DNA from: JAGVPT01 sp049578505
Lineage (GTDB): Bacteria; Bacteroidota; Ignavibacteria; UBA10030; UBA8401
Direction of reading: 5' to 3'
Length of the DNA stretch: 64,000 nucleotides
Assembly: GCA_049578505.1 (NCBI GenBank)
Contig: JBAUMC010000049.1
Span: 27,940-91,939, forward strand
The notes below the pieces were generated by a model. The model was given only the letters and a program-made list of their open reading frames with translations. It did not search any database and was not told the origin of the DNA. The position numbers and the translations under genes are program-made. The stretch's first letter is position 1. Every line of letters begins with the position of its first letter. Shown here piece by piece: positions 27,099-35,898 of the stretch.

Positions 27099-28787
27099 TT
27101 ACACGTCTCTCGCCAGCGATTTTACTCCGATCAAGTGGGATACGACTCCCACAAGAGCTGATAAGAATGTAATTACTCCAAGGGCATAATACAGCCAAGA
27201 GGTTCTCTTGGGAATTTCATAATAAATGGAGTTGAACACCGAGAGAATAGGGAAAAAGAATACACTTACGAGCACGACAAGAAACACGACACTCAATAAG
27301 AATGTCAGGGTAGCACCCTGGGAGGAGGCGATCCGAATCGGGTTCTTTTCATCATAGTTGACAAAATATGAGCCTAGACCAAAGTTAAGACTCACAAGCG
27401 CAACTGCAATGAACCCCATTCCTGCAGTCGTTACCTGTGGGAGCGGGTAAAGGCGAACATACGGGATGTTCGATAATACCGCCAATGCCAATCCGATGAT
27501 CACGAGGGGGAATAGGACAATAAAAAATTTCGTCCAGTAGACCTTCGATGGTCTGAGCGGCGAGCTGCGGATCGTCCAGTATGCGTCTCCCTCAAGACTC
27601 ATCATCGGAAACGCGAAACGTAACGCGATGGAAGTTATTAAGAACGCAGCGAAAATGTAAACGACCAGGTACACTGCTGTCCGCAATTTGGGGTCCTGCA
27701 AGCCGAAATCCATCGACGTCACGCTTGAGAGAAAGGTGCAGACCAAAAGAAGCATGACCACGAGGTGCAACCACTGACTCGGTTCGCGCAAAAATTGCCA
27801 GTACTCTTTTTTCAGAATGGATTCACTCTGCGGCGCGAAACCCGATCGCTTTTCGAAGCTGAAGAGTGTGCCTGTGAACTCAAAATTCTTAATCGAAAAC
27901 GACTTAAACGAAAGAGAGGTGATCCACGTTGAATAAAATAATCTGTCGCCAGCCACAACAAGCGTAATAAACGCGGCGGCGCTCGACAACAACAAGAGTG
28001 CACAGTAACCGATCACCGCACCTGCCTTTCCCGTTGCATAAAAAAAGAGGATTTGAGAAATCCAGAAATTCGGAAGATAGTTAGAAACGGGTGGATCGAA
28101 CTGCCCAAAGTACAGGTTGACATTCGGATAATAACTCATGACTTCACGAACCAGGTGTATCGGGCTTGAGACATCAAAATAAAAGTAAATCTGTGCAACG
28201 TAGAACACAACGAGTAAGCCGACAAGCACTCTGAAATTGATTTTCGATGCAAGCTTCATCAGCACGAGGAGAATAATAACGGCAGAGCATCCGGCCAGAA
28301 ACATAAACGGGACAAGCACCCCGAGCATCACGAGAAGGTAAAAATGCCACGGGAATCCGAAGTACGAGCCGTATCCGAGCAGCACCGAGAAACCGGCGAG
28401 AAAAAGTGTACCGGAGCTATAAAAAAAATTGTCAAGGAATTTGATGATGAAGATTGTGAGATGCGGAATCGGTCTCGTCAACATGAAGTTAACCTCGGGG
28501 GAACGGTACAGCGTAGAAAAGGAGACAACCATGTTACCGAGGCTGATGGTAATAAAAAAAACAAACAACAGCATCGACATGAATCTGTGGAACAGAAACA
28601 ATCCGATCTTGACATTTTCAAGAAGATAGCCCGTAAGAAAGCGGGAAAACAAAAAAGCGCCGACTGCGAACGAGCCAAAGACGATGAATGAACCAACGTT
28701 TTTGATGACAGATTGAAGGGTCAGTGAAAACGTTACTTTCCAGAACATTTTGTTCTTAAAGGAGATGATGTGCAGGAATTTCTTCAC
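27099..28787 (-). CDS. ABC exporter membrane protein
   Basis: A 562-residue polytopic protein with about 12 hydrophobic segments in two halves, typical of large ABC-2-like 'putative ABC exporter' permeases. Central soluble parts (about 310-350) precede a KKEYWQFLREPSQWL segment between halves. The start is GTG at 28787, overlapping the ATPase stop as GTGA, so the two make one transporter. Substrate unknown. The next gene downstream begins after 50 bases. Confidence 0.85.
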   Translation of the reverse strand: MKKFLHIISFKNKMFWKVTFSLTLQSVIKNVGSFIVFGSFAVGAFLFSRFLTGYLLENVKIGLFLFHRFMSMLLFVFFITISLGNMVVSFSTLYRSPEVNFMLTRPIPHLTIFIIKFLDNFFYSSGTLFLAGFSVLLGYGSYFGFPWHFYLLVMLGVLVPFMFLAGCSAVIILLVLMKLASKINFRVLVGLLVVFYVAQIYFYFDVSSPIHLVREVMSYYPNVNLYFGQFDPPVSNYLPNFWISQILFFYATGKAGAVIGYCALLLLSSAAAFITLVVAGDRLFYSTWITSLSFKSFSIKNFEFTGTLFSFEKRSGFAPQSESILKKEYWQFLREPSQWLHLVVMLLLVCTFLSSVTSMDFGLQDPKLRTAVYLVVYIFAAFLITSIALRFAFPMMSLEGDAYWTIRSSPLRPSKVYWTKFFIVLFPLVIIGLALAVLSNIPYVRLYPLPQVTTAGMGFIAVALVSLNFGLGSYFVNYDEKNPIRIASSQGATLTFLLSVVFLVVLVSVFFFPILSVFNSIYYEIPKRTSWLYYALGVITFLSALVGVVSHLIGVKSLARDV

Positions 28788-29503
28788 TTGGTCAACTCCA
28801 GAAAAACCGACTCGAGCTTTCCGTCATACTTCGATTTGTGATCATGAAGGCTCTCTCTCGAGTCGAGGAAAATCAACTTGCCATCTTTAATTATTCCAAT
28901 CCGGTCGCACAATTCTTCCACCATCTCAAGGCTATGGGTGGACATAAATATGGAGACACCTTCCCGCGACTTCTGTTTCAATGAATCTTTCACGATGCGG
29001 GCGCTTCGCGGGTCGAGTCCAACCATCGGCTCATCGATGATGATCGCTTTCGGGTCGTGAAGGAATGCCGCCGTGATCGTCACACGCTGGCGCATCCCCT
29101 GGGAATATTCCTCGGTTCTCTTGTCGACCCAGTCCCCGATCTCAAAGTGCTCGATGAGCTCTTTTACTTCTTCCTGAATTTTCTTCTTCGGCATATTAAA
29201 CAGCCCGCCGATATAATAGAGAAATTCTCTCCCCGTAAGTTTGTCGTACAAAAACGGCTGGTCCGGAATATACCCGAACGAAGCCTTCGCTTCCAGCGCC
29301 TGTTGTTGGATATCAAATCCATTGATGACGATCGAACCAACGGTCGGAGTGAACAAGCCGGTCATCATTTTGATGGTTGTCGTTTTTCCGGCGCCGTTCG
29401 GGCCCAGAAAACCGAAAAACTCCCCCTGAGGAACGGTAAGCGTTAAATTGTCCACCGCTGTGAATGATCCAAATTTTTTTGTAAGATTTTTGAGGATGAT
29501 CAT
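28784..29503 (-). CDS. ABC transporter ATP-binding protein
   Basis: Cytoplasmic ATPase of the ABC-2/CcmA-like type. Walker A GPNGAGKTTTIKMMTG, signature YSQGMRQRV, Walker B AIIIDEPMVGLD and the switch His in STHS are all present. It is 239 residues and covers one nucleotide-binding domain, so it should act as a dimer with the permease that overlaps its end. The operon begins at this gene or upstream with guaA. Confidence 0.95.
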   Translation of the reverse strand: MIILKNLTKKFGSFTAVDNLTLTVPQGEFFGFLGPNGAGKTTTIKMMTGLFTPTVGSIVINGFDIQQQALEAKASFGYIPDQPFLYDKLTGREFLYYIGGLFNMPKKKIQEEVKELIEHFEIGDWVDKRTEEYSQGMRQRVTITAAFLHDPKAIIIDEPMVGLDPRSARIVKDSLKQKSREGVSIFMSTHSLEMVEELCDRIGIIKDGKLIFLDSRESLHDHKSKYDGKLESVFLELTK

Positions 29504-29531
29504 GGTAAATCTATAATTTACGAGTGACGAG

Positions 29532-29573
29532 TTCCGATTTGCGAATTAGTCGCTCGGAATTCGTCAATCGGAA
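29532..29573. other. Stem-loop between guaA and the ABC transporter
   Basis: Left arm 29532-29547 and right arm 29558-29573 pair over 14 of 16 positions, with a ten-base loop. It has no T run on either side, so read-through into the ABC genes is possible. It may stabilise or separate transcripts. Confidence 0.4.
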
Positions 29574-29578
29574 ATACT

Positions 29579-31138
29579 CTACTCCCATTCAATTGTCGAC
29601 GGGGGCTTAGAGCTGATGTCATAGACGACACGATTGACGCCTCGGACTTCGTTGATAATGCGATTAGAAATTGTCGAAAGCAGATCGTACGGCAGATGGA
29701 CCCAATCTGCCGTCATGCCGTCGATGCTCGTCACGGCGCGTAGGGCAACTGTGTTTTCGTATGTCCGTTCATCACCCATCACACCGACCGACTGAACAGG
29801 AAGCAGCACTGCAAATGCTTGCCAGATTTTATTATATAAATTATTCTTATGAAGTTCCTCTATAAAAATGCTGTCGGCGCTGCGAAGAATTTCGAGCCGA
29901 TCCGCCGTTACTTCTCCCAAAACACGGATTGCGAGTCCAGGACCGGGAAACGGGTGCCTCCCGATCATGTTTTCCGGAAGACCGAGTGCCCGACCGACCT
30001 CGCGCACCTCATCCTTGAACAATTCTCGAAAAGGTTCGACGAGTTTCAAATTCATTTTCTCCGGGAGTCCGCCGACGTTATGATGTGTTTTGATTGTCGC
30101 CGAAGGTCCCTTGAACGACGTCGATTCGATGACATCAGGGTACAATGTCCCCTGCGCTAAGAACGCAACGCCGTCGGCCTTTTTCGCTTCCTTCTCAAAA
30201 ATCTCGATGAATGTTCTTCCGATGATTTTGCGTTTTTGTTCAGGGTCGATCACTCCCCGCAATCGTTCGAGAAAAACGTTAGAGCCGTCGACAAAATCGA
30301 GCGCAATATGAAACTCGTCCCGAAACGTTTTTACGACCTGTGCGCTTTCGCCGCGCCGCATCACGCCGTTATCGATGTGAACACAAAATAATTGATTGCC
30401 GACTGCCTTGTGCAGAAGCACGGCCGCAACAGAAGAATCAACGCCTCCGCTCAGCGCACAAAGCACTTTACCGCTGCCGACCTTTATCCTGATCTCATCG
30501 ACCGACCGTTCAACGAACGAACCCGCATTCCAGTCACCGGCACATCGGCAGATTTCAAAAAGAAAATTCGAGAGTATTTTCTTTCCCTCTCTTGTATGAA
30601 CAACTTCTGGATGAAACTGCACGCCGTAGATTTTTGCCTCTTTATTGCGTATCGCGCTAATCGGTGCATTATCCGAATGAGCAATCGGCTCGAATCCGGG
30701 CGGGAGTTTTGTCAGTGAGTCGCCATGGCTCATCCACACTTCAGTAGACGATGAGATCCCAAAAAAAATCCCATCATCCGCATCGACGATTAATCGAGCT
30801 CTCCCAAATTCTCTCTTTCGCGCCTTGTCGACTTCGCCGCCGAGCTGGAAGGCGATTAACTGCAGCCCATAACATATCCCCAGCACCGGAACCCTAAGGC
30901 TGAAAATCCTCTTGTCCGAGATCGGCGCTTCAGCCGCGTAGACGCTTGCCGGTCCGCCGGAAAGGATAATCCCTTTCGGATTCAGTGCCTGAATTTTTTC
31001 CATCGAAATGCTGAAAGGATGAATCTCGCAATAGACGTGAAGTTCACGCACTCGCCGGGCAATTAACTGCGAGTATTGCGCGCCGAAATCGAGGATAAGA
31101 ATGAAATCATCCTTAGACTTTCGCATTGAAGAAGGCAT
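29579..31138 (-). CDS. guaA: GMP synthase (glutamine-hydrolysing)
   Basis: Converts XMP to GMP using glutamine and ATP, in purine synthesis. It is 519 residues. The class I glutaminase domain (about 1-200) has GICYGLQ with the catalytic Cys and the VQFHPEVVHT His-Glu pair. The ATP pyrophosphatase domain has the SGGVDSS P-loop, and the C-terminal dimerisation domain ends in KPPSTIEWE. The start ATG (31138) lies beside an AT-rich leader where no riboswitch was found. It stands alone upstream of the ABC pair. Confidence 0.98.
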   Translation of the reverse strand: MPSSMRKSKDDFILILDFGAQYSQLIARRVRELHVYCEIHPFSISMEKIQALNPKGIILSGGPASVYAAEAPISDKRIFSLRVPVLGICYGLQLIAFQLGGEVDKARKREFGRARLIVDADDGIFFGISSSTEVWMSHGDSLTKLPPGFEPIAHSDNAPISAIRNKEAKIYGVQFHPEVVHTREGKKILSNFLFEICRCAGDWNAGSFVERSVDEIRIKVGSGKVLCALSGGVDSSVAAVLLHKAVGNQLFCVHIDNGVMRRGESAQVVKTFRDEFHIALDFVDGSNVFLERLRGVIDPEQKRKIIGRTFIEIFEKEAKKADGVAFLAQGTLYPDVIESTSFKGPSATIKTHHNVGGLPEKMNLKLVEPFRELFKDEVREVGRALGLPENMIGRHPFPGPGLAIRVLGEVTADRLEILRSADSIFIEELHKNNLYNKIWQAFAVLLPVQSVGVMGDERTYENTVALRAVTSIDGMTADWVHLPYDLLSTISNRIINEVRGVNRVVYDISSKPPSTIEWE

Positions 31139-31407
31139 CGAAGTCAGTTTTTACAATTGAACTTTTTGACTGGGAGTAAGGAATGGCGAGAATGATTTAC
31201 AACGAACATAGGACGTTCATAGCATCCAATATCGGCTTCATCCGTTTCGACATTATCGCGTTGACAGCAGGCATGTTGATTAAACTCGGTCTCTCCTGCG
31301 AAACCATGCAGGTATGGGTCCGTTGTTAACCCGCTGTCCCACACCATTGTAACATTAAAGATACGCTATCTCTTTTGTTTCTGCAAGTGTTCCTATCACG
31401 GAGTAGT

Positions 31408-31661
31408 GGCTTAATTTGAATAAAAAATTGTCATGCGCACGTTCCGAAGGATTCCTCGAAGGAGTCCTTTGGACCTTCGGTATAAGTGGTCATCATTGTT
31501 GAGAAAAGAGAAAATATTTGGATTCTCGCCGAGTCGTCTATCCACGATTCTACGAATCGTAGATTCGTGGAACGACGCTACGGGTCGATAGACCCGTTGG
31601 GAGTCTTCGACCCGCTTTTTCCGAAGGGATCCTTTGGAACGCGGGCATGACAAACTGAGCC
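31408..31661. repeat. MITE-like repeat, copy 2
   Basis: A 254-base non-coding element in the guaA-smpB gap. Its left end GGCTTAATTTGAATAAAAAA with TTGTCATGCGC matches the right end of copy 1 read in reverse, and its right end GCGGGCATGACAAACTGAGCC gives the inverted partner. Inside are several hairpins: a near-perfect one centred on TACGAATCGTA (about 31549-31577) and ACGGGTC-GATA-GACCCGT just after it. CCTATCACGG stands on both sides (31392-31401 and 31666-31675), a possible target duplication a few bases outside the ends. No transposase inside. The remaining 31139-31407 stretch shows only a doubtful 48-codon frame. Confidence 0.75.
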
Positions 31662-31767
31662 ATCACCTATCACGGGGAGCGCCACAACGCGGGGGATAAG
31701 CCGCCATCGGTCCATCTTCGGAATTATTTTTGATTGATTGTCCCATTTCATTTTCTTAATTTAGGTC

Positions 31768-32244
31768 GTGAATGAAGAACAAAAAGCCCGCGAAGAACGT
31801 ATTGCCATCAGCAACAGGAAAGCCCGGCACGACTATGAAGTGATGGATTCATTTGAAGCCGGCATCGTTCTCAAAGGTTCTGAGGTCAAATCTCTCCGTT
31901 TAGGAAATGCCAATCTCCAGGACAGTTATGCGTATGTGAAAAACGGCGAAGTGTGGCTGTCCGGCATGCATATAAGCCCGTACGAACAGGCGAACATCCT
32001 CAACCACGACCCGCTCCGGGAGCGGAAATTGCTTCTCCATAAAAAAGAAATCAGAAAATTAATTGGCAAAACATCCGAAAAAGGATTAACTTTAGTTCCG
32101 CTGAAAGTGTACTTCAAGAATGGCAGAGCAAAAGCAGAAGTCGGCCTCTGCCGCGGTAAACGAACCTATGATAAACGGGCTGCAATCGCGAAGCGCGAAA
32201 CAGAGCGCGAAATGAGGAGACAGTTTTCACGGAAAGAATTTTGA
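31768..32244 (+). CDS. smpB: SsrA-binding protein
   Basis: Binds tmRNA and brings it to stalled ribosomes for trans-translation. It is 158 residues with the typical KARHDYEVMDSFEAGI, VLKGSEVKSLR, GNANLQDSYA and YEQANILNHDP segments, and the basic C-terminal tail (RGKRTYDKRAA ... MRRQFSRKEF) that mimics the anticodon stem. The start is GTG at 31768; no ATG lies in frame nearby. The ssrA gene itself is not in the window. It opens the plus-strand group with tyrS and pdaD. Confidence 0.96.
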   Translation: MNEEQKAREERIAISNRKARHDYEVMDSFEAGIVLKGSEVKSLRLGNANLQDSYAYVKNGEVWLSGMHISPYEQANILNHDPLRERKLLLHKKEIRKLIGKTSEKGLTLVPLKVYFKNGRAKAEVGLCRGKRTYDKRAAIAKRETEREMRRQFSRKEF

Positions 32245-32307
32245 ACTTGCAGCATATTTACGGGCTTCAATTAGTACTATTCATCAATCAAGGGTCAGTA
32301 CCAGGCA

Positions 32308-33531
32308 TTGTTTCCCACCGTTAAGGAACAGATGGATGTCATCAAACGAGGCGTTTCGGAAATTATTCCGGAAGACGAACTCGTCCGCAAGATTGAGAAT
32401 TCCATCCAGGTTAACAAACCCTTAAACATCAAGCTCGGCTGTGATCCGAGCAGGCCAGACCTTCATCTGGGACACTCAGTTGTCCTCCGCAAGTTGCGGC
32501 AGTTTCAAGACTTGGGACATCAGGCAATCTTAATCGTCGGCGATTTCACCGGCATGATCGGCGACCCCTCGGGGCGAAGCAAAACACGTCCGTCGCTGTC
32601 AATCGAAGAGACGCGTCAAAATGGACAATCATATTTCGACCAAGCGACAAAAATTCTCTCCGCTAGCAAAGTGAAGATGGTCTATAATTCCGAATGGCTC
32701 GCCCCGATGAATTTTGCCGACGTCATCCGATTGGGGAGCAAATACACCGTTGCGCGAATGCTCGAGCGCGATGATTTTACGATCAGGTACAAAGCCGGCG
32801 AGCCGATCTCCGTTCATGAATTTCTCTATCCGCTCGCTCAAGCGATGGATTCAGTTGCAATCGATGCCGACGTGGAACTCGGGGGCACAGATCAAAAATT
32901 CAACTTGCTGGTCGGCAGAGACATTCAGCGCGAGTTCGGAAAAGAACCTCAAGTAATTTTGACGATGCCTATTCTAGTCGGAACAGACGGCGCAGAGAAA
33001 ATGAGCAAATCGCTCGACAACTACATCGGCATAGACGACCCGGCCAAAGAAATGTACGGTAAGACTCTTTCGATACCCGATTCTCTTATCTACGATTATT
33101 TCCTGCTAGCAACAGACATGGATCCAAGTGAGCTTGAAACGCTAAAGAAGGATTTGGACAATACATCGGTAAATCCGCGGGATATCAAGCGGCGTCTGGC
33201 GAGAAAGTTAGTGTCGATCTATCATTCTGAAGAAAGCAGTATCGCCGCCGAGGAAGAATTTGACAAGATTTTCATAAAGAAAGATGTTCCCGACAATGTC
33301 GTGGAATTCCGATTTCAGGTTTCACATGCCGAGGTTAGCATTCTTCAGCTCCTTTCTGAAACAAAACTGGCCGCCTCGAAGGGCGAGGCTCGTCGGCTGA
33401 TTGAACAAGGCGGCGTTTCAATTGATGGTGTTAGAGTTGCCGATATCAACGCACGAGTTCAATTGCTCAAACCGGTTGTTGTGAAAGTTGGACCGAGGCG
33501 ATTTCTCAAAATCGTCCCCCAGATAATGTGA
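32308..33531 (+). CDS. tyrS: Tyrosine--tRNA ligase
   Basis: Charges tRNA-Tyr; class I synthetase of the TyrZ-like group. The HIGH-type motif is HLGH at about residue 52, and KMSKS stands in GAEKMSKSLDN near residue 233. A C-terminal S4 RNA-binding domain starts near residue 340 (AASKGEARRLIEQGGVSI). It is 407 residues. The frame opens at TTG (32308), which includes the conserved FPTVKEQMD start; an ATG eight codons later is the alternative. Follows smpB after 63 bases. Confidence 0.96.
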   Translation: MFPTVKEQMDVIKRGVSEIIPEDELVRKIENSIQVNKPLNIKLGCDPSRPDLHLGHSVVLRKLRQFQDLGHQAILIVGDFTGMIGDPSGRSKTRPSLSIEETRQNGQSYFDQATKILSASKVKMVYNSEWLAPMNFADVIRLGSKYTVARMLERDDFTIRYKAGEPISVHEFLYPLAQAMDSVAIDADVELGGTDQKFNLLVGRDIQREFGKEPQVILTMPILVGTDGAEKMSKSLDNYIGIDDPAKEMYGKTLSIPDSLIYDYFLLATDMDPSELETLKKDLDNTSVNPRDIKRRLARKLVSIYHSEESSIAAEEEFDKIFIKKDVPDNVVEFRFQVSHAEVSILQLLSETKLAASKGEARRLIEQGGVSIDGVRVADINARVQLLKPVVVKVGPRRFLKIVPQIM

Positions 33532-33587
33532 AATGAAACTAACGATCAATAACAATAATACTTAATCATAAACGCGGAGATGAGATA

Positions 33588-34133
33588 GTGTTCGTTCCGA
33601 CAAAAATGTTCTTTACTAAAGGAGTTGGCCGTCACAAGGACTACCTTCAATCGTTTGAGCTTGCGTTGCGCAGTGCAGGGATTGAAAAATGCAATTTGGT
33701 GAGCGTCTCTAGTATTTACCCACCGAAATGCAAACGCATACCACCCGCAGAAGGTATAAAGCTGCTCGAACCTGGTGCAGTCACATTTGTCGTCATGGCC
33801 CGCAATGCAACAAACGAACCGAACCGTCTTATCGCTTCATCCATCGGCGTCGCGCAAGCCGCGGACGAATCGCAATACGGGTATCTCTCCGAACACCATC
33901 CCTATGGTGAAACTGAAGAAAAAGCAGGCGAGTACGCAGAAGACCTTGCGGCTACGATGTTGGCGACGACATTGGGATTGGAGTTTGATCCAACTTTGGC
34001 GTGGGATGAACGAGAGAAGCATTTCAAAATGAGCGGAAAAATTCTCAAGACGTTCAACATCACTCAGTCTGCGGAGGGAGATAAAGACGGCAAGTGGACC
34101 ACCGTTGTTTCGATTGCGGTATTAATTCCGTAA
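33588..34133 (+). CDS. pdaD: Pyruvoyl-dependent arginine decarboxylase
   Basis: Decarboxylates arginine to agmatine with a covalently bound pyruvoyl group, the first step of one polyamine route. It is made as a proenzyme and cleaves itself between two Ser: here Ser41-Ser42 in VSVSSIYPP. Other family features are TKGVGRHKD at the start, PGAVTFVVMA, and the Glu in LSEHHPYGETEEKAGEYAE. It is 181 residues. The start is GTG at 33588. The family is scattered through archaea, Chlamydiae and the Bacteroidota-Chlorobiota lineage. It ends 45 bases from the convergent PAP2 gene. Confidence 0.93.
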   Translation: MFVPTKMFFTKGVGRHKDYLQSFELALRSAGIEKCNLVSVSSIYPPKCKRIPPAEGIKLLEPGAVTFVVMARNATNEPNRLIASSIGVAQAADESQYGYLSEHHPYGETEEKAGEYAEDLAATMLATTLGLEFDPTLAWDEREKHFKMSGKILKTFNITQSAEGDKDGKWTTVVSIAVLIP

Positions 34134-34144
34134 GAATGCTTTCA

Positions 34145-34175
34145 GCGTAGGACTGGTAGAAATGCCAGCCTACGC
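34145..34175. other. Stem-loop between convergent pdaD and PAP2 genes
   Basis: GCGTAGG (34145-34151) pairs with CCTACGC (34169-34175), with an inner CTGG/CCAG pair and a seven-base loop. It has no T run on either side, so Rho-independent termination is doubtful. Confidence 0.4.
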
Positions 34176-34178
34176 GCG

Positions 34179-34922
34179 TCAGAACTTCACTGTAATATTC
34201 ATCAAAGCTCCCCCGTTGTTCGGAACCACAATCGCCGATACATTTTCTGATTCCTTCCTTCCAATGAGCTTGTACACGATTGGAAGAATCTTACCCTGAC
34301 ATTTGTAAACAAGGTATGCACTCCCAGCACCGATCAGTGCGCCCGCAAGGACGTCGGACGGATAATGAAGGCCAAAGTAAACCCTCCCATAGCCGACTAA
34401 TCCAGCCCACGCAAACGCGGGAATGTAAACTTCGGGTTTAGGATACCGAAGTGTCAGGAGCGTTGCCAATGCGAATACACCGGTTGAATGGCCTGATGGA
34501 AAAGAATAGGGGTCAGCACTGTCGAGGTGATTTGTATGAACATCGGTCAAAGCCTCATACGGCCGCTCTCTTCTTACACCTTCTTTTAGGATATATCCGA
34601 TCGAATAGGCTAATATCTCAGACGTTCCAAGCAAAACTCCCGATTCGAATTTCTCGTTTTGGTCAGCAATCATTCCGTACGCGGCTAAGGATAAAGGCGC
34701 GGCAACGAGTATAGGATATGCTGAATTGTCGCTCACCCCTATGAGCGATGTTTTAAACCGGGTCTGTGCATTATTTATGTTGCGGAAAAGCTGGACGTCA
34801 ATGTTCGACGGGTCGGTTTGGGCGAATAATTTCGGACCAGCAATCAAAAATAAGAAAGCCGCTATGCGTAAGCATGTGCGGCTCTCATCTAATCCTCGTA
34901 AGATAAAACTTATGTCAGACAT
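34179..34922 (-). CDS. PAP2-family phosphatase
   Basis: Membrane phosphatase of the type-2 phosphatidic acid phosphatase family; candidates include undecaprenyl-pyrophosphate or lipid phosphate as substrate. The three motifs are complete: KEGVRRERP, SFPSGHS, and GRVYFGLHYPSD. A hydrophobic signal-like segment comes first (RIAAFLFLIAGPKLFAQ), and several further helices follow. The ATG at 34922 is preferred; it overlaps the transglycosylase stop by eight bases. Upstream in-frame starts at 34976 and 34952 would extend it. About 247 residues. The neighbour is a cell-wall lytic enzyme. Confidence 0.85.
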   Translation of the reverse strand: MSDISFILRGLDESRTCLRIAAFLFLIAGPKLFAQTDPSNIDVQLFRNINNAQTRFKTSLIGVSDNSAYPILVAAPLSLAAYGMIADQNEKFESGVLLGTSEILAYSIGYILKEGVRRERPYEALTDVHTNHLDSADPYSFPSGHSTGVFALATLLTLRYPKPEVYIPAFAWAGLVGYGRVYFGLHYPSDVLAGALIGAGSAYLVYKCQGKILPIVYKLIGRKESENVSAIVVPNNGGALMNITVKF

Positions 34923-35637
34923 CTTTTGGAATGGTCTTACAATATTCCCCATAATATGCCATAATTCTTTCAACATATCCAGTCGTCTGTTGCCATTGAG
35001 AATAATAACCGCTTATGGGACGTCCCCCTTCCCAAATATGCTCGTGTAACGAGGCATACTTCCGGGAAAGCAATGAAAGAGAACCTTTGACAGATTCCCA
35101 TTCGTTTGGATCATCGTTCATATATCTTGCCATAGCTCGGGCGTCAGCTATCCTCCCAGTCCCCGCATTGTACGCTGCCAGAGTCAATTTCAATCTGTTT
35201 TCCTCAGAAATGCCCTTGCTTCCAAATGACCTGTATATCTTCCCCAAATAATAGATCCCAGCTCTTATATTTGTGTGGGGGAGATTGCAATCACCCTCAT
35301 TAAACCCGAGCTCCTCTGCAATCTGGCTTTGTGTGACAGGCATAATTTGCATAAGCCCCTCGGCTCCCCGATGACTTGAAGCTTTAGGACGAAACCGCGA
35401 CTCCGTCTTCATTACCGCCAAAACAAGTCGCCAATCAAAGCCGTATTTTTGAGAGTATTTTCGAATTGTAGGACCGTATAACTCCACAAAGCGAGCAGAA
35501 CTTTGGTCCAACGGCTGATGGGAGTCAATTCCTATTATTTCCCTTGATTTGCCACTTTTTGGGGAAACGGAATTGCCGAAACCGAAGTAAAGAATGGTTG
35601 GCAGTACCAAAAAACAATTGACCCACAACTTTCCCAT
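34915..35637 (-). CDS. Lytic transglycosylase (SLT/Slt70 type)
   Basis: Cleaves peptidoglycan glycan strands to 1,6-anhydro products, in the periplasm. It starts with a signal-like helix (VNCFLVLPTILYFGFG). The SLT domain (about 65-190) has MKTESRFRPKASS with the catalytic Glu, GAEGLMQIMPVTQ, and AAYNAGTGR. It is 240 residues. Probably one unit with the downstream PAP2 gene. A candidate promoter about 110 bases upstream would drive it. Confidence 0.9.
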   Translation of the reverse strand: MGKLWVNCFLVLPTILYFGFGNSVSPKSGKSREIIGIDSHQPLDQSSARFVELYGPTIRKYSQKYGFDWRLVLAVMKTESRFRPKASSHRGAEGLMQIMPVTQSQIAEELGFNEGDCNLPHTNIRAGIYYLGKIYRSFGSKGISEENRLKLTLAAYNAGTGRIADARAMARYMNDDPNEWESVKGSLSLLSRKYASLHEHIWEGGRPISGYYSQWQQTTGYVERIMAYYGEYCKTIPKDV

Positions 35638-35748
35638 TTAATCCTCAAATTGTCAAAAAATGCCCATTTCCCTAAGGAATTTAGACCGGGAAAATGGAGT
35701 AGTCTAAAAAAAAGTTGAAGCAAACGAAATGTCCTACTTGGCGGGAAT

Positions 35749-35777
35749 AAGTTATCGAAGATGTTTAAGAAAGTCAA
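35749..35777 (-). promoter_or_regulatory. Sigma70-type promoter for transglycosylase-PAP2
   Basis: TTGACT (35777-35772), a 17-base spacer, then TAACTT (35754-35749). The leader to the transglycosylase start would be about 105 bases. The rest of 35638-35898 shows no gene. Confidence 0.5.
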
Positions 35778-35898
35778 TTCTTTCTTTTAAAATCGGTCAA
35801 ACGATTAACAAACATCAGTAACAATCAAGGAAAAAAGTCGAAAAACCGGAACTATTGGCAGACACAATTGACATCATGGCGGTTTTCCTGGTGAGCTT

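Noticed and set aside
31144..31347. Minus-strand 67-codon frame upstream of guaA
   Set aside because: No domain, no ribosome site, odd composition, and it overlaps the guaA leader; most likely chance.
31139..31407. Purine or other riboswitch in the guaA leader
   Set aside because: None of the conserved cores of purine, guanidine, fluoride or cyclic-di-GMP classes could be found.
31430..31661. CRISPR-like array, because of dense short repeats
   Set aside because: The repeats are paired hairpins inside one element; there is no regular repeat-spacer period and no cas gene.
34145..34175. Bidirectional terminator between pdaD and PAP2
   Set aside because: The stem is real but neither side has a T run, so it is kept only as a stem-loop.
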